In this document: piece after piece, positions 58,103 to 64,000 of the stretch
Layout: each line of letters starts with the position of its first letter
How positions within the stretch are numbered: the first letter of the stretch is position 1
From: Knoxdaviesia capensis
Taxonomy: Eukaryota; Ascomycota; Sordariomycetes; Microascales; Gondwanamycetaceae
Length of the DNA: 64,000 bases
Assembly (NCBI GenBank): GCA_001510575.1
Contig: LNGK01000008.1
Span: 1,872,340 to 1,936,339, forward strand
Reading direction: 5' to 3'
The notes under the pieces: generated by a model
Database searches by the model: none
Told to the model about the DNA's origin: nothing
Seen by the model: the letters and a program-made list of their open reading frames with translations, nothing else
Program-made: the position numbers and the translations under genes

Positions 58103-61100
58103 GTTTGAGATGTGTGCGGGGTTTGTTGTTTTTCTTGTATTAAGAGGTTCTCACGAGAGAAGGGCCTTGAGACGAGTCGGTCGACGACGGTCGGCGCTAT
58201 CATCCGGGTTTTATGGGTTTTGAAGAGCGGGACCGATGTCGCTGGGGGCAGACTGAGGCCAGGAACCGGGGGAGTAATGGGTGATTCGAGATTTCTCCAC
58301 CAGCAAGCTGCTGTTTCGTTGAGGGTAGTTGCGCGCGAAGCGTAGCTGTGTCGTGCAGAGATCGCGGGGATCCGGCGCGCAACGAGGATAGGCTCGGGGA
58401 TCGGGATCGGGGGATACGACGGAGGAGTCGAGGAAGCGCACAAACACGCCGAAGCCGAGGGGTTACGTGCAGATATTAGGCCCAAGTACTAAGCGCAGCA
58501 AGAGAAGCAAGCAGAAGTCGAAGTCGAGCAGCGATTGCGTCAGATGTCGGCTCTTCGGACGGGAAGAAGGAAGTACAAGCAACGCGCGAAGGCGGAAAAG
58601 TGTGGAGAAGAGGCCGCAGAGACACGAGAAGAGAGTGTATGTATGTGTAATATATCACGAAGCGGGCAGAACACGCGGGAGAGGGTTCGATGACGCGTGT
58701 CGTTAGACAGGTTTCAGGCACAAAGAGAGCAAGAGAGAAGTGGTGTAGTTTGCTGGGTTTTCCTTCTTTTCGCTTCGATCTGAGCGCAGGGAGAGCGAAT
58801 ACGCGATAACGAGCGTAAGACCCAGGACGAAGAGAACAAAAAAGGTAGTGTGCGTAGCTCGATAAGCGATAACACGGGCGAGAATGTATAAGGAGCGGGC
58901 GTAAATGAAAAGGGGGTGGAAATCGAGAAGAATCGTAGGATGATTTCCGAATACCACGCGGAAGGAAACAGAAAAGAACACAGAAGAAGAGGAAGCAGAA
59001 GAAATTTAGAAGCGGAAAGAAAGAAGCACGGTGAAATTAATATAATTAAACCTTAAGAGCGAGGAGGGTTTCGGAGAGTTGAGTTTTTTTTTATTTTTTT
59101 TCGTTCTGAGATTTGCCATGGGGGTCGCTAGCAAGGAAGTGGCCGCTTTATTATAATCTGTGCCATCCACGGCGGTATAGAGTGGGAAAGAGCGAGGGAA
59201 GGAAGCAAGAAAGTTCTCCGAGCTGAAAGCCTATATAAGTCAGAGTATTCGACGTCAGAATAAGCTGGAGACAACGAGTGAGTGTGTCGCCTGACTGGAA
59301 ATAGAGTGGCCGGACAGATTTATGTATGGGATCTGGTGAGAACAAAAAAGGAAAAAGACGAAAGTCATATGGCCCGTGAACACGTCAACCTATAATACAA
59401 CACAGGACAACAGCGAATACAACCCAACGCAACCACCATCACGTTTCGGCATGATCTGGACGAAGCGCGGAAGATCCGGTTCGACCGAAAATCAGTCGAC
59501 TTGACACGCTCCGTAACGCAATGCAGGTAAGCAAAACCCGGGGCCCAAGGCTTATGTTCTTTGGTTTTTTTTTTCCCTGGGCATCTTGTTCGTGGATCAT
59601 CCGAACAACAAAAGGGTCTGTGTCGTGTTTTCTCCCCCTGGCCAAGCTGTGGTGTGCGCCGTGATACCCGGGGAAGAAGAGCAGACAGGCTCGGGTCCAG
59701 ATGTTTATCTTCACAGATGTCCAATGCCCTATATATGTCCGGAGGGGGAGGCGCACGCAGCCAGGATGCTCGTTCAGCGGGCTGTTCTATGGGCTGCGGC
59801 TCCTCGGCTTCTTTTGGCACTTCGTCTCCGGCGATTTCTCTTGCCCCAGCCGGGGATAGCTCAGGCAGACCCGGGGATTTCTATTCTCTTTTCAGATGAT
59901 TTACAAACTCGGTAGAACGCACCAGAGCGATAAGAACGGATGATGAGACGACGCAAGGTCGGAATATAATAAACAGAAACCTGCGGCATGTCTGACACTC
60001 CGATCGTCCTCAGATGAAAATCCTTTCGTTGGGAGGGATGCTTTCTCTTCTGGTTTTCTGTGGGGACCCGGACCCTGTAATTACAGGTACCACCCAAACT
60101 TTGGACGTCGGAAATACCATCAGAATGTCTGATACCGTGATTGTTCAGGTACAGTTACGGCTTACATACAGTAAGGGTTTAGTTAGCTCTTCAAGTGCCC
60201 TTGATGTTCAACTCCATCAGGTATCGCGGGATGTGATCATGGCCTTAGGGTTAAGCCCTAACTCCATCCATCTCAGTACCACCAGAACGGCCGAATATCC
60301 GTAGCCAAGACTCGATCCGCGGAAAGCGTCGAGGCGACGCAATTTCTTTTTCTTGGTACCAACTATCGTCTCTACCGCACCCCGATGCTCCCAGATCGTG
60401 TCGAGCGTGTTCATCGAATCGAAGCCAGCTGGATACTCGATGGGTCGCTGCTCGCTGGGTGGTCTATGGCGGACTGGCGGTTCACTAACCAAACTTTGGG
60501 CATGTTCACTAACAGGAGAACGGAGAACGCTAGGTCCGGGATCACTCACTTTTCCTCCCCTCCTTTTCTGCACAAATGCCCGAATCTTCATCTGGAAGGC
60601 CCGACCCTCTAAACCCGGAGGGTCCACTTTTCTCGGGTCCGCGTTGCCGCCCCGGGGTGCCGTGGCCCAGTTGAACTGCTGCGAAACCAATGCGTGCCCC
60701 TCACAGTCTAGCCAGTTAGCCAGCCGGATAAAGGCCTCAAAGGTGTTATGCCATGAATTCTCGCCTCACGATTAAGCCGGCACCGAGAATACTCTACACG
60801 CACCCCCGCAGGAAATGATTTCTTCCACGTCGCCCCACGGAGCCACATCAGTTGGCACTTCACCTGATATAGACCAGACTACGCAATATGTCTCCTACAT
60901 CCAACTGTCTTGAACTGCGTGCCGGTTGCACGGAATGTGAGAGCTCAGACAGCAACAACAGCGATGGATACGCCTGGAGAGGAGACGCACGGCATACTAG
61001 CAAACCGGGCCCTGTCAACCCTGCTCAAAGAGTGCACGCAAATGGTCATGGTTGATAACGCCCTTGACTCGACGCCACTGTTGAACGCAGTCATGCGTGT

Positions 61101-62330
61101 TGCGCCGCCTCCGGCCAGGTGGGAGGATTCTGCGCCCACGGAGCTTACGGGCCGGGAAGGCAGATAGAAGGAGCTTCCCCGTCCGTTGGCGGGGTCAGAA
61201 GGCACAGGTCTAGTAAGCGCGGGTCGGCATTCTCCGGCGCACGGCCGGGTCACTCGGGCAACTAGTAATTAGCCCCTGTTGGAGCACTTCTCCCTGAATT
61301 ATGCTCTGTTGCTTTTGCTTCTGAGTTCAAGTGCACTTCTAGTAATATTATCTCTCAGAAGACCAATAACAAACTATATCAATTTAGATAGCATCCGATC
61401 GCTTGAGTCTTTCTTTCAGTCCGCCGGCTGATGCCGTCTGGCACCAGCTGGCCGCACATGGCAGCAGCGGCGGCATATCGGTACCCAACGGCTCCACTTT
61501 GCGTTCCGAGATCACCGGACAGGTACGTACCGAGAGTTCTTCGTAGCAAATCACCCTTCATCTTTTGGAGTCCAACGTCCATTCTCCAATCAGTCCAAGG
61601 AAATTCCAGCGCTGGACGAATCGCCTGTTTTTTACTCGCGGCGAAGCTGGAATGCGGGGTAACCAGAACCAAAGAAAGTCAGAAGCTGCTGCATGTGGCT
61701 TCGGCAGAGACGAACCGGTATGAATGAGAGCGTCACTGACGAAGCTTCCAGAGAGTGGCAAGACGACGAACGAGTTTATTCAATCGCTTGAAAGGTGTCA
61801 CTCTTCCGTTGCTATTGTGTCGCCGCAGAGATATTGTCCCTTGACATATGGCCCTACAATTGTTCGTCGTCCAGCCAATCACTCCCCGGGTTTTAAACAA
61901 TAGCCAGAACATAATAAAAATAGCAGACCACCAATATCATCCCGTTTGCGGACTTTGGTGTGTGTGTGTGCATCTCATCCCACACCAACAGTGCCACATG
62001 TTGTTCCTCGGGAGATTGTCCCGGAAACCAAAAGGTCGGCCCAAAGAGTGGGATCACATTGCCAGCCCAATAGGTGAAACCAATTGTTTGGGCGTTGGAA
62101 GCAAATCAGTCAGATCGGGTTGGTTTCTCTCGCTCTCCTAAGTAGCGCCGGTCTCGCTGTTCCTGTGATTCCATCTCTTTTTTTGTTTTCTTTTTTTTTC
62201 TTCCTGTCTCTGGTGTAGATACCCTAACTCTTCTTCCATGCCACTTCGTTTGTTCTTTTAGTATTTCTCAAAGTGATCAAAGTGTTCTTCCGTCATCGTC
62301 ATTCATCTGTCTGTACTACACGTCGCCATC
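58103..62330. other. 4.2-kb gene-poor spacer
   Basis: Contains the MARVEL gene promoter (purine-rich on +), a coding-like relic at 60910-61167 (+; NALDSTPLLNAVMRVAPPPA), and several low-quality ORFs on both strands near 60217-60690 and 61379-61727. A telobox pair at 60242-60258 is inverted (TTAGGGTTAAGCCCTAA). The last 300 bases before 62331 are T-rich with CCCTAA at 62222 and look like the RPEL gene promoter. Confidence 0.4.
60242..60258. promoter_or_regulatory. inverted telobox-like pair
   Basis: TTAGGGTTAAGCCCTAA places TTAGGG and its reverse complement CCCTAA back to back with a 5-nt centre. No gene start is nearby, so any function is unknown. Confidence 0.3.
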
Positions 62331-62849
62331 ATGTCTTCCGGCGAACCCATTGATCGAACCCACATCGACGCGGCCGACCTGGTCCGCCGCAACTCGCTCG
62401 AGCAGCACCTGATGAACCGGCCCAACCGAGCCGATCTTGTCGAAAGTGTGTGATTAGGATTTCTTTTTTCTTTTTCTTTTTGCGTCTTAGTCAATCCCGA
62501 GCATTTGTGGTAACCACCCTGTCACACAGAGAACATCCTGCCGACCTCCACGGCTGCCCCGGCACTACAAGCCCAGCAAAAAGAGGTAAGCTCACCCACC
62601 GCCCTCCTCTCGCCCACACCGGTGGTTGCGGCGCCCTTCCATCGATGGCAGTCTCACGCCTCAATCTCAAATCTCCCACAGCTCGAAAAGCACATGCGGC
62701 AAAATTCGCTCAACGACAAGATCGCCCGCCGGCCCGCCCCCGAGGCCCTGCTCAAGGAGGGCCTGCTGCACGACGACCCGCGCTCGCCCGACGAGAAGTA
62801 CCTCGAGGCCATTGAGGACGAGTATGCGAAGCGCGAGGGCGGCGCTTAG
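62331..62849 (+). CDS. small RPEL-repeat protein
   Basis: Exons 62331-62445, 62530-62585 and 62682-62849 give 112 residues. Two RPEL-type motifs are visible: RPNRADLVEKNIL (about residues 30-42) and RPAPEALLKEGLL (about 72-84), each preceded by a short helix (LVRRNSLEQHLMN; KHMRQNSLNDKIA). RPEL motifs bind monomeric actin in animal MRTF and Phactr proteins through Arg, Pro and Leu side chains; the Glu of the consensus is Asp and Ala here. Fungal RPEL proteins of this size are widely conserved but little studied. Each intron has a canonical donor and CACAG acceptor and phases fit. The start gives MSSGEPIDRTHIDAADL. The C terminus is acidic (DDPRSPDEKYLEAIEDEYAK). Confidence 0.88.
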
Positions 62850-63518
62850 ACGCCTGCTTGAAATAAATGAAACTGGTGGGAGAAAAAGCCGGACATTTAC
62901 ACCCAGAAAGCACAACAAAAAAAAGTGAAGATACCAATGGGTGGAAGGAAGTGGCTCTTGCACGAACCCCGCCATAGTTAGGATCCTGTCAGATTATGTT
63001 TACCGACAATGAACAATCACAGATTGGAACTCGATTCAATGCAATACTATGTGATGTCCTGCAAGTCATCCTGTAGCGTACGAGTCCCCAGACGTCGGAC
63101 CCTAACCCTAGCCCGCTTTGCTGGAGCGCCCTGCAACGTGTTATCACCACCCCGGTCCGTCTTGAGAGTTTTGGCCTCCCCTCAATCCTTCAGCCATTTC
63201 GTTATTCAGAGCACACCGACAATGCACTTCTGTTTTGGATTTTCTTCCTGTCAATAGCAAAAAAGTCGTCCGGTTTCCCTGAATCCAGTCAGCCCGCCTC
63301 TTCCCACCCGAAAATCCAGGTATTCCACACCCGTTTTCTTTTCTCATGTCTGCGGTATTCGCCGGGATCGTTGCCGATAGTCCCCAATCAAGCGCCGCTC
63401 GTCTCTCCGTGGCTGGACCTTGTCTCAGCCTCTCAGGAACCAACCCCCGGTTGTCTAACGCACACATACGTCCTTGACATATAGCACGCACCCACACCCA
63501 CACCCCAAACCCGGAACA
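62850..63518. promoter_or_regulatory. spacer and FKBP promoter
   Basis: 670 bases with RPEL 3' sequence and the upstream part of the FKBP gene. GACCCTAACCCTAG at 63099-63112 gives two adjacent CCCTA words about 400 bases before the ATG. No gene. Confidence 0.5.
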
Positions 63519-64000
63519 ATGAAGACCTCCGTTCTTCTCTCGCTCCTCGCCGTCTTTGGCGCCGAGCTGGCCCTCGCTGCCGACGGCCTCAAGATCGAGG
63601 TGACCGAGGCGGTGGAGTGCACGCGCAAGTCGCAGAAGGGTGATACCATCCAGGTGCACTACCGCGGCACTCTGCAGTCGAACGGCGAGCAGTTCGATGC
63701 CAGTATGTCTTTCCCCCTGCCCGGTTTCTTGAGCTCTGCCCCGGGCGAGGCTCCGGCCCTCCCCGGCGGGGAAGGGAAGCGTGCTGTGTGATTGATGGTG
63801 GACACCGCAAACGTTGACGTTGGCTGACTGACTTTTTCTTTTGCAGGCTACGACCGTGGCAGCCCGTTCGGCTTCAGGCTGGGTTCCCGGCAGGTGATCA
63901 AGGGGTACGTTATGGCCTCACCAGTTCTCTCTCTCGCGCGTATCTTGAAGGCTGAGTACTGACTGAAATGCATTGGCCACTGTAGCTGGGACGAGGGTCT
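63519..64000 (+). CDS. ER FKBP-type prolyl isomerase (5' part)
   Basis: Exons 63519-63702, 63847-63904 and 63986 onward; the gene runs off the window. The first 21 residues form a signal peptide (MKTSVLLSLLAVFGAELALA). The mature part has family segments GDTIQVHYRGTLQSNGEQFD, SYDRGSPFGFRLGSRQVIKG and GWDEGL, where Tyr, Phe, Asp and Trp of the FK506/proline pocket (HYRG, FDAS, F-x-LG, W) are present. Fungal ER FKBPs (yeast Fpr2, human FKBP13) catalyse prolyl cis-trans isomerisation and assist folding of secreted proteins. Whether it ends in HDEL cannot be seen. Intron acceptors TTTGCAG and CTGTAG fit the fungal pattern and phases agree. Confidence 0.92.

Noticed and set aside
1..64000. CRISPR array or bacterial-type operon
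   Set aside because: The DNA is eukaryotic with spliceosomal introns; no regular repeat-spacer array was seen.

Overview
The window is nuclear DNA of a filamentous ascomycete, most likely a member of the Eurotiales (Aspergillus/Penicillium type). The evidence is short introns (about 40-460 nt) with GTATGT/GTAAGT donors and CTAAC-like branch sites, G/C-ending codons in the exons, pyrimidine-rich leaders upstream of genes, TTAGGG-type telomere words, many dinucleotide microsatellites, and typical Pezizomycotina proteins. I cannot name the species. There are 16 well-supported protein genes, one doubtful ORF, no functional tRNA or rRNA gene, and no gene cluster that looks like secondary metabolism or a virus.

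Layout. 1-12881: a proline-rich Zn2Cys6 regulator (6436-8187, +) stands alone in very long gene-free flanks full of microsatellites. 12882-20765: a VHS+GAT endosomal adaptor (-, five exons), a doubtful membrane ORF (-), then bystin/Enp1 (-) and Hgh1 (+), which share one 535-bp divergent promoter. 20766-25737: a convergent spacer holding a tRNA-headed, A-tailed SINE-like element, then a 1238-residue CSC1/OSCA-type channel (-). 25738-35438: about 9.7 kb without an intact gene, with only decayed coding-like pieces. 35439-43343: a salicylate-hydroxylase-type FAD monooxygenase (+), a CYSTM protein with PQGYP repeats (-), riboflavin reductase Rib7 (+) and ribokinase (-). 43962-52845: a single-pass membrane protein of unknown function (-), a fungal FTS/AKTIP E2-like protein (-), a CCDC124/Lso2 ribosome factor (-, its intron holds an N gap) and a secreted glycerophosphodiesterase (-). 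52846-64000: long gene-poor spacers around a small four-helix MARVEL-type protein (-), an RPEL-repeat protein (+) and the 5' part of an ER FKBP isomerase (+), cut by the window end.

Functionally this is mostly a housekeeping neighbourhood. Three genes serve the ribosome and translation (bystin, Hgh1, CCDC124), two serve endosome traffic (VHS/GAT adaptor, FTS), and several serve small-molecule or membrane metabolism. I found no clear novel multi-gene system. The points most worth a second look are the bystin/Hgh1 divergent promoter, the SINE-like element, the excess of the telobox word AACCCTAA, the unusual five-exon VHS/GAT gene with a possible GC-AG intron, the membrane gene of unknown function beside FTS, and the decayed island at 26.6-34.3 kb.
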